In this document: piece after piece, positions 10,261 through 19,600 of the stretch | Position numbering within the stretch: position 1 is the stretch's first letter | Layout: each line of letters begins with the position of its first letter | Origin: CAVOXO01 sp963700425 | GTDB taxonomy: Bacteria; Actinomycetota; Acidimicrobiia; Acidimicrobiales; Microtrichaceae | Assembly: GCA_963700425.1 (NCBI GenBank) | Contig: CAVOXO010000001.1 | Location: 1,612,001-1,676,000, forward strand | DNA length: 64,000 nt | Direction: 5' to 3' | The notes under the pieces: generated by a model | Seen by the model: only the letters and a program-made list of their open reading frames with translations | Told to the model about the DNA's origin: nothing | The model's database searches: none | Program-made: the position numbers and the translations under genes

Positions 10261-10881
10261 GTGCCGCAACTCGTCGTGTCGCAGGTGTCCAAGCGATTCG
10301 ATCGCACGGTGATCCTCGATGAGGTGGATCTCGTCGTGCACGGTGGCGAGGTCGTCGCCTTGACCGGGGAGAACGGGGCGGGCAAGACCACCCTGATGAA
10401 GATCTGCGCCGGGTTGGTTCGCGCCGACTCCGGATCGGTGGGCGTGGGCGGTCGGATCGGCTACTGCCCGCAGATCCCCGGGCTCTTCGACCTCCTCAAC
10501 GCCGATGATCATCTCGTCATGTTCGGAGGAGGCGCCGGAATCAGCCGCACCGACTCGTTGCGGCGTGGCCACGAGATCCTCGAGGGCTTCGACTATCCGC
10601 TTCAGGAGAGATCCGTCACCCGAGATCTCTCGGGCGGCACGCGCCAGAAGCTCAACCTCGCCCTGGCGCTGTTGGCCGACCCGACCGTCCTCCTTCTGGA
10701 CGAGCCGTACCAGGGGTTCGATCACGGCACGTACCTGAACTTCTGGGATCACTGCCGATCATGGGGCGACGCGGGCATGGCGGTGGTGGTGGTGACCCAC
10801 ATGCTGGCCGAGCTGGAGCGGGCCGACCGGGTGATCGAATTGCCGGCCCATCCTTCGCGGACCCCGGCCGAGGAGGCCTGA
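10261..10881 (+). CDS. ABC transporter ATP-binding protein
   Basis: The 206-residue ATPase has Walker A ENGAGKTTLMKICAG, signature DLSGGTRQKLNLALAL, Walker B VLLLDEPYQGFD and switch His VVTHML. It is short and compact, as in CcmA- or drug/antibiotic-export-type ATPases. GTG 10261 is chosen because the conserved strand LVVSQVSKRFD begins five residues later; TTG 10255 is possible and the frame is open from 10162. The gene shares 1 bp (TGATG) with the next gene, a permease, so the two form one transporter. It is divergent from the P-type ATPase gene. Confidence 0.87.
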   Translation: MPQLVVSQVSKRFDRTVILDEVDLVVHGGEVVALTGENGAGKTTLMKICAGLVRADSGSVGVGGRIGYCPQIPGLFDLLNADDHLVMFGGGAGISRTDSLRRGHEILEGFDYPLQERSVTRDLSGGTRQKLNLALALLADPTVLLLDEPYQGFDHGTYLNFWDHCRSWGDAGMAVVVVTHMLAELERADRVIELPAHPSRTPAEEA

Positions 10882-11585
10882 TGAACTCGCTGCGTCGGAT
10901 ACTGATCATGGGGGAGATGCACGGGCGCGACCTCACGAAGCGGCATGTGGCTCTGGGGTTGTTGGTGGCCCTGCCACTCAGCTTCTATCTGGTCTCGATG
11001 GGAACGGGTGACGAGGCGATCGTGGCGGGTGGCGTCGGAATGGCGTTCTCGGTGTCGGGCGCGACGTTGTTCTCGGTTCTGTCCTCGGGCGAGGTCGACC
11101 AGCGCCTGGTGCTGAGCGGATACCGCCCCCACGAGCTGTTGTTGGGCCGACTCCTCTTCCTCGGTCCGATGGGGATTCTGATCGCCACCGGCTTCAGCGT
11201 TCTCATGGTCACGATCTCCCACCCTGCGCGCCCATGGCTCACCTTCGTGGGGGTGTCGGCGGTGGCACTCCAGTCGATTCCGTTCGGACTCGCCGTTGGA
11301 GCTGCGGTGCCGCGGGAGCTCGAGGGCACCCTCGTTCTCATCGGAGTGGTGGGAATGCAGCTGGCGATGGATCCGGGCGCGGCATTGGCGAAGCTTCTGC
11401 CGTTCTACGGTCCGCAGCGGTTGATCACGTCGAGCCTCACCCCCGATGGCCCGATCGCGTGGCCGGCAGCCGTCACGGTGACGTACGGATTGGCCATGTT
11501 GGCGTTCGCCCGGCTGGCGGTCGCCCGCCGGGTCGAGGTGACCCGTCACGCCCGCACCCGAGGAGGTCAGATACCCAACTCGTGA
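10881..11585 (+). CDS. ABC transporter permease subunit
   Basis: The 234-residue product has six predicted membrane segments (for example HVALGLLVALPLSFYLVS and LTFVGVSAVALQSIPFGLAVGAAV). It starts at an ATG overlapping the stop of the ATPase gene, and the pair is the whole transporter in view. There is no large external domain, as in ABC-2 type exporters. The motif VPRELEGTLVLIGVVGMQLAMDP in the penultimate loop resembles ABC-2 permeases. Exported substrate is unknown. It converges on the SDR gene and overlaps it by 19 bp at the 3' ends. Confidence 0.8.
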   Translation: MNSLRRILIMGEMHGRDLTKRHVALGLLVALPLSFYLVSMGTGDEAIVAGGVGMAFSVSGATLFSVLSSGEVDQRLVLSGYRPHELLLGRLLFLGPMGILIATGFSVLMVTISHPARPWLTFVGVSAVALQSIPFGLAVGAAVPRELEGTLVLIGVVGMQLAMDPGAALAKLLPFYGPQRLITSSLTPDGPIAWPAAVTVTYGLAMLAFARLAVARRVEVTRHARTRGGQIPNS

Positions 11586-12466
11586 TGGGGTGGCAACTCG
11601 CCCGCAGCGATGGCGTCGGCCCGTCGGTGCAGCAACTCCGCGGTGGTTTCGAGGTTTCTGGCGATGATGAAGTCGCGGCGCTGGACACCGTCGAGAACGA
11701 AGTCGGCGAGTTCGCCGAGATCGGCAACGGGGGGCTCGTGCCCCGTCGCGGCGGCGACCCTGGACTTCAGTTCGTCGAAGCTCATGCTCGACCGTCCGGT
11801 CCCGGCGCCCTTTCGCTGGAGTTCCGCCGGACGGTTGCGAGCCGCACTGTAGAGACCGGTGTCGAGAAGGCCACCCGACGGGTAGAAGACCGATGCCCGC
11901 AGGCCGGTGTCCTGGCGGATCAGGTTGTGGTGCAGTGCTTCGGTGAAGCAGCTCACCGCCGCCTTCGAGGCGGCGTACACCGACGCCGTCGGCACCGGGG
12001 CGAATCCTCCGTCGCCCGACGAGGTGACGACCACCTGCCCGGGACTACCGGACTCGATCATCGCCGGTACGAACGTCGAGGTGCAGATCGCGACGCCGAA
12101 GACGTTGACCCCGAAGCACCACCGCCAGTCGTTGGGCTCCTGTTCCCAGGGAAGGCCGCCCCCGCCGGAGGTGACACCGGCGTTCAGGAACAACAGGTTG
12201 CACCGGCCGTGGGTGCCCATGACATGGTTCACCAGCGCGGCGACGGACTCCTCGTCCGTGACGTCGGTACGGAACCCGCTCACCGCTCCCCGGGACTCCA
12301 GTTCGGCCACCGTGGAAGCCAACGCAGGACCCTCGACATCGGCGATGACGACCGTCGCACCCCGGTCGAGCAATGCGGCCACGAGAGCCTTGCCGATGCC
12401 TCCCGCTCCGCCGGTGACGACGGCGACGGCCCCGTCGATGTCGAGTCGATCAGCGTCGGCGTCCAT
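11567..12466 (-). CDS. short-chain dehydrogenase/reductase (SDR)
   Basis: A classical SDR of 299 residues. The NAD(P)-binding motif TGGAGGIG follows the first strand, NAG (LNAGVTSGGG) marks strand 4, and the catalytic Ser (VVTSSGDGG) and YAASK supply the active site. Asp in VVIADVEGP at the end of strand 2 suggests NAD(H) preference. ATG 12466 is chosen: it sits 2 bases after the stop of the amidohydrolase gene upstream, so the two are co-transcribed. A C-terminal extension of about 60 residues (SFDELKSRVAAATGHEPP onward) is typical of actinobacterial SDRs found in lipid, steroid or xenobiotic clusters. Confidence 0.88.
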   Translation of the reverse strand: MDADADRLDIDGAVAVVTGGAGGIGKALVAALLDRGATVVIADVEGPALASTVAELESRGAVSGFRTDVTDEESVAALVNHVMGTHGRCNLLFLNAGVTSGGGGLPWEQEPNDWRWCFGVNVFGVAICTSTFVPAMIESGSPGQVVVTSSGDGGFAPVPTASVYAASKAAVSCFTEALHHNLIRQDTGLRASVFYPSGGLLDTGLYSAARNRPAELQRKGAGTGRSSMSFDELKSRVAAATGHEPPVADLGELADFVLDGVQRRDFIIARNLETTAELLHRRADAIAAGELPPHHELGI

Positions 12467-12468
12467 CG

Positions 12469-13755
12469 TCAGCCCTTCCATTCCATTCCGTAGTCGTCGA
12501 ACCACCAACGCGCCTCACGGATCGCTCCCGGAGGGGTCCGTAGATCGGGGTCCTGGTGAAGCTGTTCGGGCGTCGGACCGACCTGGCTCGCGATTCGCCC
12601 GAGCGCAGCGGCGTCGAGGCCGTAGCACTCGATGGCGTTGAGGCCCAGCAGACGGCGGGTGTCTTCGATGGAGACATCACGGAAGTCGGTCTCGAGACGT
12701 TCGACGGTGTGCGGCCAGGACCCCTCGGGATGGGGGTAGTCCGTGCCCCACATCAGCGCATCGATGCCGTTGAGGTGTCGCCGGCGAATCTCCTCGCGAC
12801 TCATCGTGGAGGCTCCGATGAAGACGTTGGAGCCGACGTACTCCGACGGCAGTCTCTTGATCAGGCCCTTGGTCTGGGCATTCAGCTTCTTCACCTTGCC
12901 GCTCGCGCCGAAGTTGGTGTCGGCCTTCCAGAGCAGGTCTCCGAGCCAGTACGAACCGCACTCGACCACCACATATCTCAGGTTGGGGAACCTGTCGAAC
13001 TTCCCCGACAACAGCAGCTGCCAGAGTATTCGGTGCGTCCAGAAGGGCACCTCGAGGACGAACTGGGCGATGTTGTCGTTGTACGAATCCCAGTCGCCCT
13101 CGCCCGAATGGGTGTGAACGACCAGTCCCGCGTCGGCGCAGGCCTCCCACACGGGGTCGTAGATGGGATGACCGTACGACGGGTTGTCGTGCCACATCGT
13201 GGGAACCATGACCCCCTTGATGCCCGGAGTGCCGGCGAGTGACTCGATTTCCCGAACGGATTCCTCGATGTCGTGGATGATCGGAACGAGAGCGACGCCG
13301 GCCCGTCGAACCGGGTCGGTGGCACAGAACTCCACGAGCCAACGGTTGTGGGCCCGCGCGCCCGCGAACGCCAGCTGCGGATCGCTGATCTGGCCCGCGG
13401 CCAGTCCAGCACCGAACGGGGGGGATTCCTGACCGGTCACGGCGTCTCCGTCGGCGAAGATGATCTCCGCGGAGATCCCGTCGGCGTCCAGTGCCTTGTC
13501 CCGGATGCCCGGGTCGAATGCCCCCCGGAGCCCCTCGGCGTTCTCGCTCTCCCACTTCGACACGTACTCGCCGTTGATCTCCTCCACGAGGCGGCGGTGG
13601 TTGTGTCGCTCCACGACCCACTCGTCGAATTGGGGGTGGAACTTCGCGTCGAGGTACTCGCGGTACTCCTCGACCTGGAGCCCGGCGTGGGTATCGGACG
13701 AAACGATCACGTAGGGATCGTTGCTGGTGTCGACTCCGTCCAATGGATTCGGCAT
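12469..13755 (-). CDS. amidohydrolase family metal-dependent hydrolase (COG2159-like)
   Basis: This 428-residue protein resembles the ACMSD-like amidohydrolase subgroup common in actinobacterial degradation clusters: VIVSSDTHAG at the start, a middle HTHSGEGDW and a late MWGTDYPHPEGSWPHT that supplies the metal-binding Asp. The N-terminal HxH is replaced by DTHAG, as usual for this subgroup. Family members decarboxylate or hydrolyse carboxylated ring or acyl substrates; the substrate here is unknown. ATG 13755 is chosen for the GGAAGGGGA ribosome-binding site 6 bases upstream rather than the open frame to 13806. The gene is first in an operon with the SDR and is divergent from an acetoacetate-decarboxylase-like gene across a region with an inverted repeat. 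Confidence 0.87.
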   Translation of the reverse strand: MPNPLDGVDTSNDPYVIVSSDTHAGLQVEEYREYLDAKFHPQFDEWVVERHNHRRLVEEINGEYVSKWESENAEGLRGAFDPGIRDKALDADGISAEIIFADGDAVTGQESPPFGAGLAAGQISDPQLAFAGARAHNRWLVEFCATDPVRRAGVALVPIIHDIEESVREIESLAGTPGIKGVMVPTMWHDNPSYGHPIYDPVWEACADAGLVVHTHSGEGDWDSYNDNIAQFVLEVPFWTHRILWQLLLSGKFDRFPNLRYVVVECGSYWLGDLLWKADTNFGASGKVKKLNAQTKGLIKRLPSEYVGSNVFIGASTMSREEIRRRHLNGIDALMWGTDYPHPEGSWPHTVERLETDFRDVSIEDTRRLLGLNAIECYGLDAAALGRIASQVGPTPEQLHQDPDLRTPPGAIREARWWFDDYGMEWKG

Positions 13756-13809
13756 TCTGATTCCCCTTCCGACCGACAACCCCGATCCGTTCGAGGTGTG
13801 CAACACTTG

Positions 13810-13839
13810 AACAGTGTCCTAGTGGTCTTGCACACTGTT
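13810..13839. promoter_or_regulatory. candidate operator, inverted repeat between divergent genes
   Basis: AACAGTGT at 13810-13817 is repeated inverted as ACACTGTT at 13832-13839, with 14 bases between. The left arm is itself part of a smaller repeat, ACACTTGAACAGTGT. It lies between the divergent amidohydrolase and acetoacetate-decarboxylase-like genes, where a TetR- or GntR-type repressor would control both. No such regulator is encoded within a few kilobases. Confidence 0.5.
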
Positions 13840-13893
13840 ACAGACGACGATGCCCGCCACAAGCACCCCGTTCAGATCAGAGACTGGAGTTCC

Positions 13894-14703
13894 ATGACCG
13901 AGACCCCGATGACCCGGCCCGGCGAGGTGTCGGGACGGCCCAAACTGGTCCTCGCATATCGAACCGATCCCCACTGCATCGCCGACCTGCTGCCTCCCGG
14001 TCTCGAGCCGTGGGGCGAACCCGTCGTTCAGATCGGCGTGTACTGCGTCCCCGTCCACGGAGAACCGGAATTCGGCATCAGTACCAAGATCCCGGCGCGC
14101 TACAACGGTGTCGAGGGCCAGTACTCACTCGGCATCGGCATCGATCAGGAGTCGGCGATCTTCGTCAGCCGGGAGACGAACGGACAGCCCAAGTTCCCGT
14201 GCTCGGTGGCGCTGTTCCGCCTCGGTGACGTCATCGAGGCCAGGGCCACCCACCAGGGGTACACGTTCATGACCTACCGCGGCGATGTCTCGGGGACCCG
14301 GGAACCTTCCGGCGACGAGCTCGAGGAGCACGAGTGGTGGATCAAGGTGTCCCGGGCCGTCGGCGGCGCCGAGGGCCGCTACGACTTCCCACCTCACGTC
14401 GTGGAGGTCCGCACGGCGGGCGTCGTCACCCACGTCGAGACCCTCGACGGTGAGCTCGACCTGACCTACAGCCCGTGGGACCCCTACGTGGACCTTCTCC
14501 CGATGCGGAGCGCGGCCACCGCCGAGCTCGTCACCACTCGCCACACGGCTCGTGACATCACCCTGGCCGGCCCGCTCGACGCCGAGGCGTTCTGGCCCTA
14601 CGCCGACACGATCAGCGGGTCACGATGGCCCGGCGATCGGGGCGGACCTCGTCGGCGGACGATACGCGCCCAGACCGAGGGAGCCGGCGCGACGGTTGCG
14701 TGA
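13894..14703 (+). CDS. acetoacetate decarboxylase family protein
   Basis: The 269-residue product matches the acetoacetate-decarboxylase-like family: LVLAYRTDPHCIADLLPPGLEP near the start, then ARYNGVEGQYSLGIGID, a strongly conserved GRPKFPC-like segment (here NGQPKFPCSVALFR) with the candidate Schiff-base lysine, and FWPYADTISGSRWPG at the end. The family decarboxylates or hydrates beta-keto acids. ATG 13894 is chosen because it follows GGAGTTCC and starts the conserved region; the frame is open from 13273 by chance. It is divergent from the amidohydrolase and followed by a metallo-beta-lactamase-type hydrolase, suggesting a shared degradation route. Confidence 0.8.
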   Translation: MTETPMTRPGEVSGRPKLVLAYRTDPHCIADLLPPGLEPWGEPVVQIGVYCVPVHGEPEFGISTKIPARYNGVEGQYSLGIGIDQESAIFVSRETNGQPKFPCSVALFRLGDVIEARATHQGYTFMTYRGDVSGTREPSGDELEEHEWWIKVSRAVGGAEGRYDFPPHVVEVRTAGVVTHVETLDGELDLTYSPWDPYVDLLPMRSAATAELVTTRHTARDITLAGPLDAEAFWPYADTISGSRWPGDRGGPRRRTIRAQTEGAGATVA

Positions 14704-14734
14704 CGAGCCCTCCCGACCGGGATCACCTGCACTG

Positions 14735-15628
14735 ATGGAGACACAGCTGGTCTCGGTTCGTGGGAACTCCCAACGGCTCGACGGGGGTGCGATGTTCGGC
14801 AATGCGCCTCGCATCGTCTGGGAACAGTGGCTCGAACCGGATGCCCACGGCCTCGTCCCGCTCGCGACCCGGGCCCTGCTGATCCGCGAGGAGTCGGGTC
14901 GTCACGTTCTGCTCGAGACCGGCGTGGGCGCGTTCTTCCCGCCTCACCTGCGGGCTCGATACGGCGTCGACGAGGCCCGACACGTTCTGATCGACAACCT
15001 CGCCGATCTGGGGGTGGAGCCCGCCGACATCGACGTGATCGTGTTGTCGCACCTCCATTTCGACCATGCCGGCGGGCTTCTCGCTTCCTGGAGTGACGGC
15101 CACCCCGCCGCTCTCGCGTTCCCGACCGCGACGGTGGTGGTCAGCGCCGATGCGTGGGCTCGGGCGCGACGCCCGCATCGTCGCGATCGGGCGTCCTTCA
15201 TTCCCGAGCTCCCAGAGCTCCTCGTCGATGGTGCTCTCGAGATCGTCGACGGGGACAGGTCAACCGTTCTCGGCCCCGACTACCGGTTCCATTTCTCTCA
15301 TGGTCACACGCCGGGGCTGATGCTCACCGAGGTCGGCCACCTCGACCGCCCCGTGGTCTTCGCTACCGATCTGATACCGGGATGTCCGTGGGTGCATCTC
15401 CCGATCACCATGGGATACGACCGCTGTCCCGAGCTGGTCGTCGACGAGAAGTCGGCTCTTCTCGACGACCTTCGCGAGCGTGGGGCGCGTTTGTTCTTCA
15501 CCCACGACGAGTCGGTGGCCATGGCGCAGATCGAGCGCAGCGCCGAGGGTCGCTACCGGTGCGGAACCACCTGGCCCGACGGCGTCTGGGCGGTCGGCAC
15601 CGAGACCGACGCGTCGACCGGGCGCTGA
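14735..15628 (+). CDS. metallo-beta-lactamase fold hydrolase
   Basis: The 297-residue protein has the metal-binding HLHFDH (LSHLHFDHAGG, about residue 105), a second-shell His in FHFSHGHTPG and Asp in VFATDLIP, all in the order of the glyoxalase II/lactonase class. It probably hydrolyses a lactone or thioester using two metal ions. ATG 14735 is preferred: TGATG precedes it and the conserved strand starts soon after; the frame is open to 14552. It lies 31 bp after the acetoacetate-decarboxylase-like gene, in the same direction, so both probably act in the same pathway. Confidence 0.85.
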   Translation: METQLVSVRGNSQRLDGGAMFGNAPRIVWEQWLEPDAHGLVPLATRALLIREESGRHVLLETGVGAFFPPHLRARYGVDEARHVLIDNLADLGVEPADIDVIVLSHLHFDHAGGLLASWSDGHPAALAFPTATVVVSADAWARARRPHRRDRASFIPELPELLVDGALEIVDGDRSTVLGPDYRFHFSHGHTPGLMLTEVGHLDRPVVFATDLIPGCPWVHLPITMGYDRCPELVVDEKSALLDDLRERGARLFFTHDESVAMAQIERSAEGRYRCGTTWPDGVWAVGTETDASTGR

Positions 15629-15710
15629 CATGTCGAGCTCACTCCGCGTGGACGTGCCGGCACAGGCCCCCGGGGGGGCGCACGACCGCCGCTCCCGCTA
15701 GACAGACGGA

Positions 15711-16623
15711 GTGGCGTCACGCGAAGTGATCATCCTGGGGACTGCAGGTCAGTCACCCACTCGATTCCGCCACCACAACGGCTACGTCCTTCGATGGGAC
15801 GGCACCACCATCCTGTTCGACCCCGGAGAGGGCACACAACGTCAGCTCACAGTGGCCGGGGTGTCCGCCGCCTCGATTCGCCGGGTCTGCATCACCCACT
15901 TCCACGGCGACCATTGCCTCGGACTTCCCGGCGTGATCCTCCGTATGGGCCTCGATCACGGCCGACTTCCGGTGCCCGTCCACTTCCCCGCCTCTGGCGT
16001 CGAGTATCTCCGTCGGCTGAGCCTCGCTGTCCGCCGGCCAGGAGTCGACCGACATCGACGAGCGCCCCGTGATCGTCGACGGCAAGGTCGCACTGGAGGG
16101 CGGGCTGACCCTGGAGTTCGCCCGGCTCGCCCATCCTGTCGAGTCGATCGGTTGGCGGGTCAGCGAGCCCGACGGGACGAGGATGCGCCCCGACCTGATC
16201 GCCGCGGCCGGGATCAGCGGACCCGACATCGGGCGCCTCCGAGATGCCGGCAGCATCGACGCCGGAGGACGGACGGTGACCCTCGACGAGATGAGCGAGC
16301 CGCGGTCGGGCCAGTCCTTCGCGTTCATCATGGACACCTCCTGGTGTGACGCCGCACTCGAACTGGCCAGTGGAGCGGATCTGCTCGTGTGTGAGTCGAC
16401 GTTCCTCTCGAGCGAGGAGCATCTCGCCACCAGGTACGGACACCTCACGGCGCGACAGGCGGGCCGTCTCGCTGCTGAGGCGGGGGCGCGGCGGCTGGTT
16501 CTCACGCACTTCTCGGGCCGGTACCCCGATTCCGAGGCGTTCGGGGTCGAGGCCCGCGAGGAATTCGACGACGTCGTCGTCGCCGAGGAGCTACGCGCGG
16601 TTCCGCTACCGCCGCGCCGGTGA
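15711..16623 (+). CDS. rnz: ribonuclease Z (tRNA 3'-processing endonuclease), frameshifted
   Basis: The first frame gives VIILGTAGQSPTRFRHHNGY, FDPGEGTQRQL and THFHGDHCLGLPG, the metal site and substrate loop of RNase Z. The second frame, from about 16020, gives FIMDTSWCDAALELASGAD, LVCESTF and LTHFSGRYPD, the remaining His/Asp ligands. One extra base near 16017-16022 separates them; across it the text reads LRRL then ASLSAGQESTDIDERPVIV. The corrected length, about 303 residues, fits the short RNase Z form. This enzyme removes the 3' trailer of tRNA precursors and is usually essential, which argues that the break is a sequencing error. Confidence 0.88.
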
Positions 16624-16636
16624 GGCGGCAGCAGTG

Positions 16637-19600
16637 GTGACACTGGGCGAGGGATGGCAGTTCTGGGTCGACCGGGGGGGCACGTTCACCGACGTCGTCG
16701 CCCGACACCCGGACGGATCGCTGTCCACGCGGAAGCTCCTGTCCGACAATCCCCGCCACTACGAGGACGCAGCGGTGGCTGCCGTTCACGACCTGATCGG
16801 CACCCCCCGAGACGGCCCCCTCCCCGCCGGGATGATCGACGCCGTCAAGATGGGCACCACCGTCGCCACGAACGCACTTCTCGAACGCACCGGCGAGCCG
16901 ACGGTCTATGTCACGACCAGAGGATTCGCCGACGCGCTTCGCATCGGAGACCAGACCCGACCCGACATCTTCGCTCTCGACATCGACGCGCCGGAGATGC
17001 TCTATGACCACGTCATCGAGGTGGACGAGCGACACACAGCGGATGGTGCGGTCGTTCGCACCCTCGACGTCGATGCCGTCCGGCAGTCGCTCGTGGCATG
17101 CCGAGACAACGGTGTGGACTCCGTCGCCGTCAACCTCCTCCACGGATACCGTCACAGCACCCACGAGAAGCAGGTCGCGAACATCGCCCACGGTCTCGGT
17201 TTCGGGCAGGTGTCGGTGGGACACGAGGTGAGCCCCCTCATGAGGCTCGTGCCCAGAGGCGACACCACCGTCGTCGACGCCTACCTGTCGCCTGTGCTCC
17301 GTCGCTACACCCAACGCCTCGAACGACTCCTGAGGCCCGAGGGGTCGGGCCCCCGTCTGCTCTTCATGCAGTCGAACGGCGGTCTGGCCGACGCCGCCGC
17401 GTTCCGGGGCAAGGATGCCCTCCTGTCGGGACCCGCCGGCGGCGTGATCGGGATGATCGCCACCGGTCGCTCTGCGGGCTTCGAGCGGCTCATCGGGTTC
17501 GACATGGGCGGCACATCGACCGACGTCTCGCACTATGCCGGTGACATCGAACGGGTTTCCGAGCGCAACATCGCGGGAGTGCGGGTGCGAGCCCCCTCGA
17601 TCGACATCCACACCGTTGCTGCGGGAGGAGGCTCGATCGTGTGGTTCGACGGCTCCCGAATGCGCGTGGGTCCCGAATCGGCCGGGGCCGACCCCGGACC
17701 GGCCTGCTACCGACGCGGCGGACCGCCGACGATCACCGACTGCAACGTGGTGCTGGGCAAACTCCGCCCTGAACACTTCCCCTCCGCATTCGGCGCGGAC
17801 GGGAGCGGACCGATCTCCGAGTCGGCGTCACGTGACGCTCTCGGCGCCCTCGCCGGCGCCATCTCCGAGGCCACCGGCGTCGATCACGATGCCGTCGACG
17901 TGGCGAACGGATTCCTCGTCATCGCCGTCGAGAACATGGCCAATGCCATCAAGAAGATCTCGATTCAGCGGGGCCACGACATCTCCGACCACACGCTCAG
18001 CTGTTTCGGAGGCGCCGGCGGGCAACACGCCTGCCTCGTCGCCGACCGGTTGGAGATGTCCCGGATCCACGTGCCTCGGCATGCAGGGGTGTTGTCGGCC
18101 CTGGGAGTCGGCCTGGCCGAGGTCCGCCACGTTCTCGATCGAGCAATCGAGCTCACCCTCGATACCGAGGAGCCCGACGTTCTCTCCTCGGACTGGTCGT
18201 CACTCGAGTCCGCGTGCCGCCATGCGCTTCGGGAGCAGGGCGTCGCCGACGGCCGGATCCTGATCACACGTCGGATGTCGATCCGCTACGCGGGATCGGA
18301 TTCGGCTCTGCTCGTCGACGCGGAGACGGCTCGGGCCGCGACGACGAGCTTCGAGGAGGCTCACCGAGCCCGATTCGGATTCGCGTCGCCGGGGCGGGAC
18401 GTCGTGGTGGAATCGATTCAGGTCGAAGCCGTCGGGGAGGCGCTTCCCGTCGTCCACGATGTGGTGGCGCCGGCCGCCGGCGGCAGCGAACTCGGATCAC
18501 ATCCGACGGTGATGGCCGGCGAGCGCCGACCGACGCCCTTCCACCAGCGGTCTCTGCTCACCTCGGGCGTCACTCTCGACGGTCCCGCCGTGGTCGTCGA
18601 TGTGAACGCCACCACCGTCGTCGAACCAGGCTGGCGGGCGCACGTGACCGACGCGGCCGACCTCGTCATCGAGCGCGTCGCGACCCGGAGCGACGCCATG
18701 CCGGTGGGTGTCGAGTCCGACCCCATGCGACTCGAGGTCTTCAACAACCTGTTCATGAACATCGCCGAGCAGATGGGAGTGGTCCTGGAGAGCACCGCCC
18801 ATTCGGTCAACATCCGCGAACGCCGCGACTTCTCGTGTGCGCTGTTCGATCCGACCGGGGATCTCATCGCCAATGCCCCCCACATTCCGGTTCACCTCGG
18901 CTCCATGGGCGATGCGGTGTCGTCGATCATCGCCGAGAACCCCGACATGGGGGCGGACCAGGTGTTCGTGTCGAACGCCCCCTACAAGGGCGGAACCCAC
19001 CTTCCCGACGTGACCGTCGTGGCACCCGTCGCCGCCGGGGGCGGTGCCGGGCCCGACTTCTTCGTGGCGGCACGCGGCCACCACGCCGACATCGGCGGAA
19101 TCACGCCCGGATCCGCTCCGGCGGACAGCACCTCGATCGAACAGGAGGGGATCCTCCTCGACAACGTCCTGTTGGTGTCCGAGGGCCGTTTTCACGAAGC
19201 GGAGCTGAGACGGTTGCTCGCCTCGGGGCCGTACCCCGCTCGCGCTCCGGACCAGAACATCGCCGACCTCGAGGCTCAGGTCGCGGCCTGCCGAGCGGGC
19301 GCCGCCGCGTTGGCGGGAGTCGTCGACCGACACGGTCTCGATGTCGTCCACGCCTACATGGGCCACGTGAAACGCAACGCGGAGGAGGCCGTTCGCGAGG
19401 TCATCGACACCATGACCGACGGCGCGTTCACCTGTGAGACCGACGACGGCCACCGGGTCAGCGTCGCCATCTCGGTCGACCACCCCCGCCGCGCAGCGAC
19501 GATCGACTTCACCGGGACGAGCGCCGTCCACCCGGGTAACTTCAACGCGCCGTCGGCGGTCGCACGCGCTGCTGTTCTCTACGTGTTCCGCTGTCTGGTC

